NCBI GenBank assembly: GCA_937980645.1
Contig: CALJPQ010000002.1
Location: 62,001 to 126,000 of the forward strand
Length of the DNA stretch: 64,000 nt
Direction: 5' to 3'
DNA from: an uncultured Saprospiraceae bacterium
Lineage (GTDB): Bacteria > Bacteroidota > Bacteroidia > Chitinophagales > Saprospiraceae
Below the pieces are notes generated by a model. The model ran no database searches and had not been told where the DNA came from. It saw only the letters and a program-made list of their open reading frames with translations. Shown one piece after another: positions 32,866 to 40,665 of the stretch; within the stretch, counting starts at the first letter, position 1, and each line of letters opens with the position of its first letter. A program made the translations under genes and the position numbers.

Positions 32866-34014
32866 CTACTGCCCTCCCCGCGCGTGCTGCAGCACCGGCT
32901 TGGACAGCAGCGGTTTGCGTTGTCCGTTGGCGTATAGGATGAAAGGCTCACCGTTTTCAATAATTAACGTGTGCAAGTCTCCACTGCGCAGGTGCTCTTC
33001 GTGCAGCACATCCACGCACAGCAGGCGCCCGCCGTAGAGCGCCGACACCTCCGGCATCAGTGTGTGCCCGACCACCATGCGCTCGGCACCGGCGAAGGCC
33101 AAAACGGCATCGAGTTCTAGGGGCGACATCTTGCCGCGGGCTGCGGCTCGGTACCAAAGCAGGCCATTTTCTCGATGAAAGACGTGGAGTGCCGTTGGGT
33201 CGGTGATGCGCTCGAACGGGACACCTAGATAGCGGCGCCCGGCGTCGTTGAGCGCTTCAAACGACACTCCCGAGGCCGCCACCGTTGGGCTGATGCCGCC
33301 GTGGCAGAAGACGTACTCGCCAATGCGCAGGATGACGTTCTTGGTGCGCAGCCAGCGGCCCAGTTCGCTTTGTTCGTCGTACCAGCGTGCGTAGCCTTCG
33401 CCATAGAGGCGTGCGTTTTCGGTGTACTTGTTGCGCACGTAGCGGTGGTCGCTGCACAGGTTCATCGCTTCGTGGTTGCCCAGCAGGTAGTGTACGCCGC
33501 CGCCAGCGCGCTCGGCTTCGTCTTCCAGTTTGTAAATGAGCCACAGCACCTCTGTAACGTTCAGCCCCCGGTCGAAGAAGTCGCCCAGCAGTACCACATG
33601 GCCTTGACCGAACGTCCAGCGGAATTGAGCATCTATGGCGCCGGCGGCGCGCAGCAGGCGTTTGAGTGCCTCAAAATTGCCTTCGATGTCGGAGATGACT
33701 AAAATGCGCTCCGCCTCGGGGTAGTAGCAAGAGGTCAGTCGCAGCTGTTTTTTGAGGGGCAACTGAAAGGCGTCGCCCGTTTCGGGTATCGAGCAGAAAA
33801 GGATGACGTCGTCGCGTTGAGTGTAGCGTCGCTCGCGAATGAGAGGTGTAGGCGTCCCGTTTTGGCGCTCGGCCCCTTTGACCACCAGCTCTCCGCCGCG
33901 ATAAAACACGTGCGGCCCGTCGGCATCCGCCGTCGAGTTGTCGGCTACTGGCGGCTGAGCATCCATGGGCAGCCACCCGCAAATCAGCAGAAGTATTCCT
34001 ATTGTTTGACGCAT
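32866..34014 (-). CDS. Exported calcineurin-like metallophosphoesterase
   Basis: 382 residues from the ATG at 34014 (signal peptide MRQTIGILLLICGWLPMDAQ). Metal-binding motifs of the calcineurin fold are all present: VISDIEGNFEALKRLL (a DxE/H variant of DxH), HVVLLGDFFDRG (GDxxDRG), YLLGNHEAMN (GNHE), FCHGGIS and RMVVGHTLM (GHT). The arrangement with a long insertion containing RYVRNKYTENARLYGEGYA matches the bacterial PPP-like periplasmic phosphatases found in Shewanella and Bacteroidota. Substrate unknown. The first motif has glutamate after DI where many relatives have histidine-glycine. Confidence 0.85.
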   Translation of the reverse strand: MRQTIGILLLICGWLPMDAQPPVADNSTADADGPHVFYRGGELVVKGAERQNGTPTPLIRERRYTQRDDVILFCSIPETGDAFQLPLKKQLRLTSCYYPEAERILVISDIEGNFEALKRLLRAAGAIDAQFRWTFGQGHVVLLGDFFDRGLNVTEVLWLIYKLEDEAERAGGGVHYLLGNHEAMNLCSDHRYVRNKYTENARLYGEGYARWYDEQSELGRWLRTKNVILRIGEYVFCHGGISPTVAASGVSFEALNDAGRRYLGVPFERITDPTALHVFHRENGLLWYRAAARGKMSPLELDAVLAFAGAERMVVGHTLMPEVSALYGGRLLCVDVLHEEHLRSGDLHTLIIENGEPFILYANGQRKPLLSKPVLQHARGGQ

Positions 34015-34050
34015 AAGGGAGAGCAGCAGTCTGAAAAGGTGTCTGAAAAA

Positions 34051-34058
34051 CAAAGGTA
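34051..34058 (-). promoter_or_regulatory. TACCTTTG promoter of the phosphoesterase gene
   Basis: Minus-strand exact box about 37 bases before the ATG at 34014; supports that start over an in-frame ATG at 34071, which lies upstream of the box. Confidence 0.55.
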
Positions 34059-34123
34059 GGGGCTTTGTCACTGCATTTGAGGTTAAAAACGAGGAAAATG
34101 AACCTGCATTCTATCGGGCCCTC

Positions 34124-34131
34124 TACTTTTG
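34124..34131 (+). promoter_or_regulatory. TACTTTTG promoter of the ALDH gene
   Basis: TAnnTTTG match in the divergent region, 157 bases before the ATG at 34288. A half copy of the palindromic element (GCGGCCAAACGCTTTGCC, about 34213-34230) lies in the leader. Confidence 0.4.
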
Positions 34132-34287
34132 CCGCCGCAAATGCCAGAGGGCTACCCATAACGTTGAATGGTCTCTGGTGTTTTGAGCGTCTGAAGCATT
34201 AAATTAGATAGGGCGGCCAAACGCTTTGCCTTTGCTTCTGTCCTGCTATTATGCTATTGTGTTTTAGTGGTTAAGAAACAGCACATT

Positions 34288-35817
34288 ATGGAAAAAGATT
34301 TTCTCCGAAAGCTCGGCCTTAAGGCCAAAAACCCGGGCACCTGGACGGGTCAGAATGCCCTGAAAGGCAGTGCTCGTAGTTTGCAGAGCCATTCGCCGGT
34401 GGATGGTGTGCTCGTTGGTTCGGTTACCATCACTACGGCGGAACAGTATGAGCAGGTCATTGCTGCGGCGCAGGAGGCATTTCGCTACTGGCGCGAGGTG
34501 CCGGCGCCTAAGCGCGGCGAGATTGTGCGCCAGTTTGGCGATATATTGCGACAGTACAAAGATCCGCTGGGCCGTTTAGTGTCGTATGAAATGGGCAAAA
34601 GCCTGCAAGAGGGCTGGGGCGAGGTACAGGAGATGATTGATATCTGCGACTTCGCTGTGGGTCTGTCGCGCCAGCTGTATGGTCTGACCATGCACAGCGA
34701 GCGCCCGCGCCACCGCATGTATGAGCAATGGCATCCGCTAGGACCAGTGGGCATTATTACGGCGTTCAACTTCCCGGTGGCCGTGTGGTCGTGGAATGCG
34801 TGTATTGCCTGGGTTTGTGGCGATGTGTGCATCTGGAAACCATCCGAGAAAACGCCGCTGTGTTCCATTGCTTGCCAGTACTTGTTTCAGAAAGTGCTCA
34901 GGGCCAACAACCTGCCTGAGGGTATTTCGTGCATTATCAACGGCGATTACCGTGTGGGCGAGTTCATGACCAAAGACCACCGCGTGCCGCTCATCAGCGC
35001 CACGGGCAGCACGCGCATGGGCCGCATTGTGGGCCGCACGGTGGCCGAGCGCTTGGGCCGTAGCCTGCTGGAGCTGGGCGGCAACAACGCCATCATCGTT
35101 ACGCCTTCTGCCGACCTCAAGGTGGTACTCATCGGCGCCGTTTTTGGCGCCGTCGGTACGGCTGGGCAGCGCTGCACCACTACGCGCCGCCTTATCGTGC
35201 ACGAAAGCGTCTATGACACCGTTAAGGAAACCTTAGCCAGAGCCTATGCCCAGCTGCGCATCGGCAACCCACTCGACCCCAACAACCATGTCGGCCCGCT
35301 CATTGACCGCCAGGCTGTCGAGAACTACCTCAACGCTTTGGAAGAAATTAAAAAAGCTGGCGGCAAAATGGTCGTCGAGGGCGGCGTCCTCACCGGCCCG
35401 GGCTACGAAAGCGGCTGCTACGTGAAACCCTGCATCGCCGAAGTCGAAAACCACTGGGATATTGTGCAGCGCGAGACCTTTGCACCTATCTTATACCTAA
35501 TTAAATACCGCACGCTCGAGGAAGCCATTGCTTTGCAGAACGGCGTCCCGCAGGGCCTGTCGTCGGCTATCATGACCAACGACCTGCGCGAGGCCGAAAC
35601 CTTCCTGTCTGTCGCCGGTTCCGACTGCGGTATCGCCAACGTCAACATCGGCACCTCTGGGGCCGAAATCGGTGGCGCCTTTGGCGGCGAAAAAGAAACC
35701 GGCGGTGGCCGCGAATCCGGCTCCGATGCCTGGAAAGCCTACATGCGCCGCCAGACCAACACCATCAACTATTCCGACTCCGTACCGCTGGCCCAAGGCA
35801 TCAAGTTCGACCTGTAA
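34288..35817 (+). CDS. ALDH7-type aldehyde dehydrogenase (piperideine-6-carboxylate / aminoadipate semialdehyde type)
   Basis: 509 residues. NAD(P)-dependent aldehyde dehydrogenase with catalytic cysteine C296 in GTAGQRCTTTRRL and the general-base glutamate in LLELGGNNAI. The Rossmann-binding EQWHPLGPVGIITAFNFPVA is conserved. The opening GLKAKNPGTWTGQ and the ending AEIGGAFGGEKETGGGRESG place it in the ALDH7/antiquitin group, which oxidises alpha-aminoadipate semialdehyde in lysine breakdown. The assignment to lysine catabolism is by family; no other lysine gene is nearby. An in-frame ATG-like codon at 34267 would add seven residues; the ATG before EKDFLRKLGL is preferred. Confidence 0.88.
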   Translation: MEKDFLRKLGLKAKNPGTWTGQNALKGSARSLQSHSPVDGVLVGSVTITTAEQYEQVIAAAQEAFRYWREVPAPKRGEIVRQFGDILRQYKDPLGRLVSYEMGKSLQEGWGEVQEMIDICDFAVGLSRQLYGLTMHSERPRHRMYEQWHPLGPVGIITAFNFPVAVWSWNACIAWVCGDVCIWKPSEKTPLCSIACQYLFQKVLRANNLPEGISCIINGDYRVGEFMTKDHRVPLISATGSTRMGRIVGRTVAERLGRSLLELGGNNAIIVTPSADLKVVLIGAVFGAVGTAGQRCTTTRRLIVHESVYDTVKETLARAYAQLRIGNPLDPNNHVGPLIDRQAVENYLNALEEIKKAGGKMVVEGGVLTGPGYESGCYVKPCIAEVENHWDIVQRETFAPILYLIKYRTLEEAIALQNGVPQGLSSAIMTNDLREAETFLSVAGSDCGIANVNIGTSGAEIGGAFGGEKETGGGRESGSDAWKAYMRRQTNTINYSDSVPLAQGIKFDL

Positions 35818-35828
35818 CTCGACCTGTA

Positions 35829-35850
35829 GCGGCCAAACTTGCTTGGCCGC
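35829..35850. repeat. Palindromic element, copy 4
   Basis: Arms GCGGCCAA and TTGGCCGC, 8 bp, around ACTTGC. It follows the ALDH stop by 11 bases and may act as its terminator, although no T-run follows. Confidence 0.6.
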
Positions 35851-35920
35851 CCTGCATATCGTACCTGCTCGTTAGGCTTGAATGGCCCTATCTTCAGCCC
35901 TTCATGGTAAAAAGGCCACC

Positions 35921-35928
35921 TATTTTTG
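35921..35928 (+). promoter_or_regulatory. TATTTTTG promoter of the T9SS cargo gene
   Basis: TAnnTTTG match 110 bases before the ATG at 36039, the only candidate in the 221-base gap. Confidence 0.4.
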
Positions 35929-36038
35929 CTCAATTCTGGCATTTCGGAAGATTTTTCAGGACATTACCCGATGCACGCGTATAGCTTTACTGTCTGTTTT
36001 CGACACGATTTTTCTCAACCACAATTTTTTACAACGCT

Positions 36039-37883
36039 ATGAAACAATGCTCAACCCTGTGCCTCGTGCTTGCTCTGTTGCTGAGCGCTGAGGCGCTTCT
36101 GGCACAAACGCCGTTCTGGACGCAAGACTTCGCTGGCGGCTTCCCTACCGGCTGGACGACTACCGACGCCTCAAACCAGAACGTCTTATGGACTTGGTGT
36201 AACAACCCCGGTGCAGGCCAGACCGGCGGCTGCCCGCCCATCTTCAACGACCCGCTCAACCAGCAGGAGCCATTTAAGGCAACCACGGCAGCCAACGGCT
36301 TCATGACCTTAGACTCCGATAGGTCGGGAGGCCTGCCCACGAACCACATCTCGCGCCTCACCTCGGCACCTATCAACTGCTCGGGCCGCGCGCAGGTGTT
36401 CATTTCGTTTGAAACTCACATTGGCGTATATGACGTGAATGCTGAAACAGGTGCCATCTTGCGCGTCAGCACGGACGGCACTAATTGGACGAACTTTACT
36501 GTCTTCCCAGGGTTGACTACTCAAGTACGCTGGTCGGCTAACCCGACAATTCCGGTGATCAACATCTCCTCCGTGGCGGCCAACCAGCCCACCGTGTATC
36601 TGCAATGGCAGTGGACGGGCAACTGGGAATATTTCTGGAACTTGGACGATGTCAAACTTTACGACCAGGACCCCACGCCCGCGCACAACTTAGCCATTGG
36701 CGACTTCTTCTACCCGGCTTCCAGCTTCGCCCAGCCGGCCTCGCAGATTATCACGGACACGTTCAGCTTTGGCGCCGACCTGTCGAACTTGGGCCGCCTG
36801 CAGCAAACAAACATTGTTTTGCGCGCTTCGGTACTGACCGACACGAATGAAGAAATCTGGGCAGATAGCATACGTATCCCGACGCTTGCTCCGGGCGTCA
36901 AAGATTCCTTCTTCGCCATCCCTGGCCGCTTCGTCCCTGAGTTGCCGGTAGGCGTCTATAAGATTCGCTACACCGTGCTTGCCGATTCTACTGATGCGTT
37001 TCCGGGGAATAATCAGAAGGAAAGTCTGTTCCTCTCTACAGCCAGCATCTTCTCTAAAGAGCCGGCCCCCGAGCAGGCCTACCGTCCTAGCAACCTTCCG
37101 CAAGAGTGGTATGTGGCCAACCTTTACACCATGAGCCCGCTTAGCCAGGAGAACTACCAGGCAACGCTGGCGCGCTTCACCTTCACCACCAACCCTGACC
37201 AGCTGAATGTCAAAGACGTAGTAGCTTCCATCTACCTGCTGCGCGTCAAAGATAACGTGGACTTCAATGACCCTAATGGCTTCAATGGCAATGAGTTCTT
37301 ATCGCCCGACCTGGAGTGGGTCGGCTTAGGCCCCTACTCCGCGCCCGACACCATGGTGGGGGGCCTGATGCAGGAGGTGCCTATCCTCGACCTGAACACC
37401 GGCCTCATCGGCGTCAAACTCGACAAAGGCGCTCGCTACCTGCTGGCCGTAGGCTATGCCGCTCCTAACAACGTCGTTTTCCACGGCTTCAACGACGACG
37501 TCAGCTACTACTTCCCCTCCACGTTCACCTTCTCCGACCGCTGGTACACGGGCGGCTTTGGGCCGAACATCAACGCCGTCATCCGCATGGTCATCTCGTT
37601 GGTGAGCACCACCGACGACAAGCCGCTGGCCGACAACACGCTGCGCATCATGCCCAACCCGGTCGTAGACGTGCTCAACCTCACCGTCGAACTGGAACAA
37701 CCCACCGATGCTACCATCACCATCGCCGACATGACGGGCCGCGTCATCCTCATGCAGGACTACCCGGCCATGACCTCCCAGCGCCTCACTTATCCGCTGC
37801 CCCACCTGTCGGCGGGCACTTATTTGGCCCGCATCGCCACGCCCAACGGTACACTCACGAAAAAATTCATCGTGCAGAAGTAA
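36039..37883 (+). CDS. Secreted protein with type IX secretion C-terminal sorting domain
   Basis: 614 residues. Signal peptide (KQCSTLCLVLALLLSAEALL), then a MAM/adhesin-like beta region (WTQDFAGGFPTGWTTTDAS, CSGRAQVFISFETHI, WNLDDVKLYDQD), a CARDB-like Ig stretch (about 215-340), a mid domain of unknown type, and a C-terminal sorting domain of about 75 residues (LRIMPNPVVDVLNLTVELEQ, ITIADMTGRVILM, LSAGTYLARIATPNG, ending KKFIVQK). That tail directs export through the type IX system and attachment or release at the surface. The function of the body is unknown; an adhesin or hydrolase-associated role is a guess. A strong terminator follows. Confidence 0.85.
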   Translation: MKQCSTLCLVLALLLSAEALLAQTPFWTQDFAGGFPTGWTTTDASNQNVLWTWCNNPGAGQTGGCPPIFNDPLNQQEPFKATTAANGFMTLDSDRSGGLPTNHISRLTSAPINCSGRAQVFISFETHIGVYDVNAETGAILRVSTDGTNWTNFTVFPGLTTQVRWSANPTIPVINISSVAANQPTVYLQWQWTGNWEYFWNLDDVKLYDQDPTPAHNLAIGDFFYPASSFAQPASQIITDTFSFGADLSNLGRLQQTNIVLRASVLTDTNEEIWADSIRIPTLAPGVKDSFFAIPGRFVPELPVGVYKIRYTVLADSTDAFPGNNQKESLFLSTASIFSKEPAPEQAYRPSNLPQEWYVANLYTMSPLSQENYQATLARFTFTTNPDQLNVKDVVASIYLLRVKDNVDFNDPNGFNGNEFLSPDLEWVGLGPYSAPDTMVGGLMQEVPILDLNTGLIGVKLDKGARYLLAVGYAAPNNVVFHGFNDDVSYYFPSTFTFSDRWYTGGFGPNINAVIRMVISLVSTTDDKPLADNTLRIMPNPVVDVLNLTVELEQPTDATITIADMTGRVILMQDYPAMTSQRLTYPLPHLSAGTYLARIATPNGTLTKKFIVQK

Positions 37884-37917
37884 TAGGCCGATATTCTTCG
37901 GCTCACTGTGGCCAATC

Positions 37918-37957
37918 AAGAGGCGTCATCCCGCAAGATGACGCCTCTTTTCTTTTC
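37918..37957 (+). terminator. Rho-independent terminator
   Basis: Perfect 12-bp stem AGAGGCGTCATC / GATGACGCCTCT with loop CCGCAA, followed by a T-rich TTTTCTTTT tract. Confidence 0.9.
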
Positions 37958-38023
37958 AGGAAAAAATGACCGCCGTACCTTGCCCGCCGCTTCCTGACAG
38001 GTAAACAAACGTACTTCAAACCT

Positions 38024-39700
38024 ATGCTGACAGACATCGAAATCGCCCAACGGGCAAGACCACAGCGTATCGCCGCCCTCGCTGCCGAAAAACTCGGCAT
38101 CCCTGAGGAGGCGCTCGAACCCTACGGCCATTACAAGGCCAAAGTATCGCTCGACTACCTCAACGCCCTGCCCGAACGCCCGGGCAGCAAACTCATCCTC
38201 GTTACCGCCCTCAGCCCTACCCCTGCCGGCGAAGGTAAGACCACCACTACCGTCGGCTTAGGCGATGCCCTCAGTCGCATCGGCAAGAAAGCCCTCATTT
38301 GCCTGCGCGAACCCAGCCTCGGCCCCGTCTTCGGCATGAAAGGCGGTGCCGCCGGCGGCGGATACGCTCAGGTCATCCCCATGGAGGACATCAACCTCCA
38401 CTTCACCGGCGACTTTAGCGCCATCGCTCTGGCCAACAACCTGCTGGCCGCCATGCTCGACAACCACATCCACCAGGGCAATACCCTCAACATAGACGTG
38501 CGCCGCATCCAGTGGAAGCGCGTCGTGGACATGAACGACCGCGCCCTTCGAAACATCGTCATCGGCCTCGGCGGCCACGCCAACGGCTTCCCGCGCCAGG
38601 ACGGCTTCGACATCGTCGTCGCCTCCGAAGTCATGGCCATTTTCTGTTTAGCCACCTCGCTGAGCGACCTCAAAGAGCGCCTGGCCAACATCATCGTCGG
38701 CTACACCACCGACCGCAAACCCGTGCGTGCCCGCGACCTCAACGCCCACGGCGCCATGACGGTCTTGCTCAAAGACGCGATAAAACCCAACTTAGTGCAA
38801 ACCCTCGAACACACGCCCGCCTTCGTGCATGGCGGCCCGTTCGCCAACATTGCCCACGGCTGTAACTCTGTCATCGCTACCCGAAACGCCCTCAAATTGG
38901 CCGATTACGTCGTTACCGAAGCCGGCTTCGGCGCCGACCTGGGCGCCGAAAAATTCTTAGACATCAAATGCCGAAAGGCCGGCCTGCGCCCCGATGCCGT
39001 TGTCGTAGTGGCCACCCTGCGCGCCCTCAAGTACCACGGCGGTGCCGACCTCAAGGAACTCTCGCAGGAAAACTTAGACGCGCTGGCCAAAGGCGTTGTC
39101 AATCTGGAGCGCCACGTGCACAACCTGCGCGAACGCTTCGGGCTGCCCTGCGTCGTGGCCATTAATCACTTCACCTTCGACACCGACGCCGAAATCCGCC
39201 TTTTGCAGGAAAAAATGGCGCCTCACGGCGTGCCCGTCGTCGTCTCCAAGCATTGGGCTGAAGGCAGCAAAGGTGCCGAAAACCTCGCCCGCGCTGTCGT
39301 GGAAACCGTAGAACGCGCCCAGGCCAACTTCCGCTTCCTCTACGACGACAACCTCTCGCTGTGGGAAAAAATGCGCACCATCGCTACCCAAATCTACGGC
39401 GCCGCTGACATCACTGCCGATGAAAGCGTCAGACGCCAGCTGCGTAAATGGGAAGAAGAGGGCTTTGGTCACCTGCCTGTTTGTGTGGCCAAAACCCAGT
39501 ACTCCTTTTCCACCGATCCGAAAAAACTCGGCGCCCCCAGCGGCCACATCGTCAACATCCGCGAAGTGCGCCTGAGCGCCGGTGCCGGCTTCGTCGTCAT
39601 GGTCTGTGGCGACATCATGACCATGCCCGGCCTGCCCAAAGTGCCGTCCGCCGAAAAAATTGACGTGGACGAAAACGGCGTGGTCAGCGGGCTATTCTAA
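38024..39700 (+). CDS. fhs: Formate--tetrahydrofolate ligase
   Basis: 558 residues, full length. P-loop [16 protein letters not shown] near residue 65, followed by the family block [20 protein letters not shown] and [17 protein letters not shown]. Further on: [16 protein letters not shown], and the C-terminal [13 protein letters not shown] with [17 protein letters not shown]. The enzyme makes 10-formyl-tetrahydrofolate from formate and ATP, feeding purine and one-carbon metabolism. It is a single-gene unit. The sequence TACCTTGC at 37976-37983 is one base short of the usual promoter box and may still serve it. Start ATG gives [16 protein letters not shown], a normal N-terminus for the family. 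Confidence 0.95.
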   Translation: MLTDIEIAQRARPQRIAALAAEKLGIPEEALEPYGHYKAKVSLDYLNALPERPGSKLILVTALSPTPAGEGKTTTTVGLGDALSRIGKKALICLREPSLGPVFGMKGGAAGGGYAQVIPMEDINLHFTGDFSAIALANNLLAAMLDNHIHQGNTLNIDVRRIQWKRVVDMNDRALRNIVIGLGGHANGFPRQDGFDIVVASEVMAIFCLATSLSDLKERLANIIVGYTTDRKPVRARDLNAHGAMTVLLKDAIKPNLVQTLEHTPAFVHGGPFANIAHGCNSVIATRNALKLADYVVTEAGFGADLGAEKFLDIKCRKAGLRPDAVVVVATLRALKYHGGADLKELSQENLDALAKGVVNLERHVHNLRERFGLPCVVAINHFTFDTDAEIRLLQEKMAPHGVPVVVSKHWAEGSKGAENLARAVVETVERAQANFRFLYDDNLSLWEKMRTIATQIYGAADITADESVRRQLRKWEEEGFGHLPVCVAKTQYSFSTDPKKLGAPSGHIVNIREVRLSAGAGFVVMVCGDIMTMPGLPKVPSAEKIDVDENGVVSGLF

Positions 39701-39714
39701 AAGGAAACATGCAA

Positions 39715-39754
39715 AAGCGGCTGTGCGACCCAAAGGGAGGTGGCGCAGCCGCTT
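39715..39754. terminator. Bidirectional dyad between fhs and tRNA-Arg
   Basis: AAGCGGCTG at 39715-39723 pairs with CAGCCGCTT at 39746-39754; the stem extends past one mismatch. It is downstream of both converging transcripts. Confidence 0.6.
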
Positions 39755-39768
39755 ACGTATTGTGGGAG

Positions 39769-39840
39769 TAGTCCCGAGTGGAATCGAACCACTATCTGAG
39801 GCTCCGGAGGCCTCCGTTCTATCCATTGAACTACGGGACC
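39769..39840 (-). tRNA. tRNA-Arg (anticodon CCG)
   Basis: 72 bases without CCA, minus strand. Acceptor GGTCCCG pairs with CGGGACT (a G-U at position 1-72), discriminator A. D-arm GTTC-AATGGATA-GAAC; anticodon stem GAGGC/GCCTC with loop CTCCGGA, anticodon CCG; variable loop AGAT; T-arm AGTGG-TTCGATT-CCACT. U8 and the TTCGA of the T-loop are conserved. The gene does not encode CCA. A TACCTTTG box lies just upstream. Confidence 0.93.
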
Positions 39841-39858
39841 GGGTTCGGAAAGTGGCCA

Positions 39859-39866
39859 CAAAGGTA
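39859..39866 (-). promoter_or_regulatory. TACCTTTG promoter of tRNA-Arg
   Basis: Minus-strand exact box 18 bases upstream of the mature tRNA 5' end, leaving a short 5' leader for RNase P. Confidence 0.65.
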
Positions 39867-39899
39867 GGGGAAAGGGGAGGATGGTCGGTGTGTTTTGGG

Positions 39900-40640
39900 T
39901 TAGTTTTGGGAAAATTTTTGGCGGATGTGCTGGAGGTTTTCGTCTATCCAAGTGCGTGCGGTGGCGATGGCTTCTTCGGCGTTGGTGGTTCGGATGGGTG
40001 GGCCGAAGTGGATGATGGCGTCGTTGTGGCGTTTTCCGAAGCAGCGCACGAAGTGGGGCAGGAAGGTGTCGTCGCCGACCCAATAGGCACCGGCGTCGCG
40101 GTAGTCTAAGGCGACGGGGACGATGGGTACGCCTTCCTCGATAGCGGTTTTGAAGGCTCCTGGGCGGAAGTTGCGCGTTTGTGCATCGGCGTGGGTAGTG
40201 CCTTCAGGGAAGAGGATAACCGGGTACCCTTCGCGGAGTTTGGCGGCGATGGCGGCTAAGGCGTTTTTGCGGCTTTGTGTGTTTTCACGCTGGACCAGGA
40301 GCACACCCGTCTGGCGGACGGCGCGCCCGACGAGCGGCCAGTGAGCCACTTCGGCCTTGGAGAGGGGGAAGCCCAGCACTTCGGTGCTGATGAGGGCCGG
40401 GTCAATGTAGGAGCGGTGGTTGCCCACCACTAAGCAAGGGCCGGTGGGTGGTTGTCCTTCTACGCGCAGGCGCACGCCAAGGGCAGGCAGCAGGTGGCGG
40501 CGCGTCCAGCGCTGGCGCAGGCGCAGCGACCAGTGCAAGTCTTCGCCGTGCCGCCAGAAATGGATCTGGACACGTGCAATGAGGGCGATGGCAAACCCGA
40601 TGAAATAGAACAATCGAAGAGCCGCACGTAAGAATTGCAT
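39900..40640 (-). CDS. plsC: 1-acyl-sn-glycerol-3-phosphate acyltransferase family protein
   Basis: 246 residues. N-terminal membrane helix (LRLFYFIGFAIALIARVQI), then the acyltransferase motifs: VVGNHRSYIDPAL (the catalytic H-x4-D), GVLLVQRENTQSRKN, and PVILFPEGTTHADAQ (the FPEGT motif), followed by GVPIVPVALDY. It transfers an acyl chain to lysophosphatidate, or a related acceptor, on the inner face of the membrane. The gene begins 25 bases before the stop of the large helicase gene on the same strand, so the two may be co-transcribed, though no functional tie is evident. Confidence 0.85.
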   Translation of the reverse strand: MQFLRAALRLFYFIGFAIALIARVQIHFWRHGEDLHWSLRLRQRWTRRHLLPALGVRLRVEGQPPTGPCLVVGNHRSYIDPALISTEVLGFPLSKAEVAHWPLVGRAVRQTGVLLVQRENTQSRKNALAAIAAKLREGYPVILFPEGTTHADAQTRNFRPGAFKTAIEEGVPIVPVALDYRDAGAYWVGDDTFLPHFVRCFGKRHNDAIIHFGPPIRTTNAEEAIATARTWIDENLQHIRQKFSQN

Positions 40641-40665
40641 GAACAGGACGGTGGGCTACTCAGCG

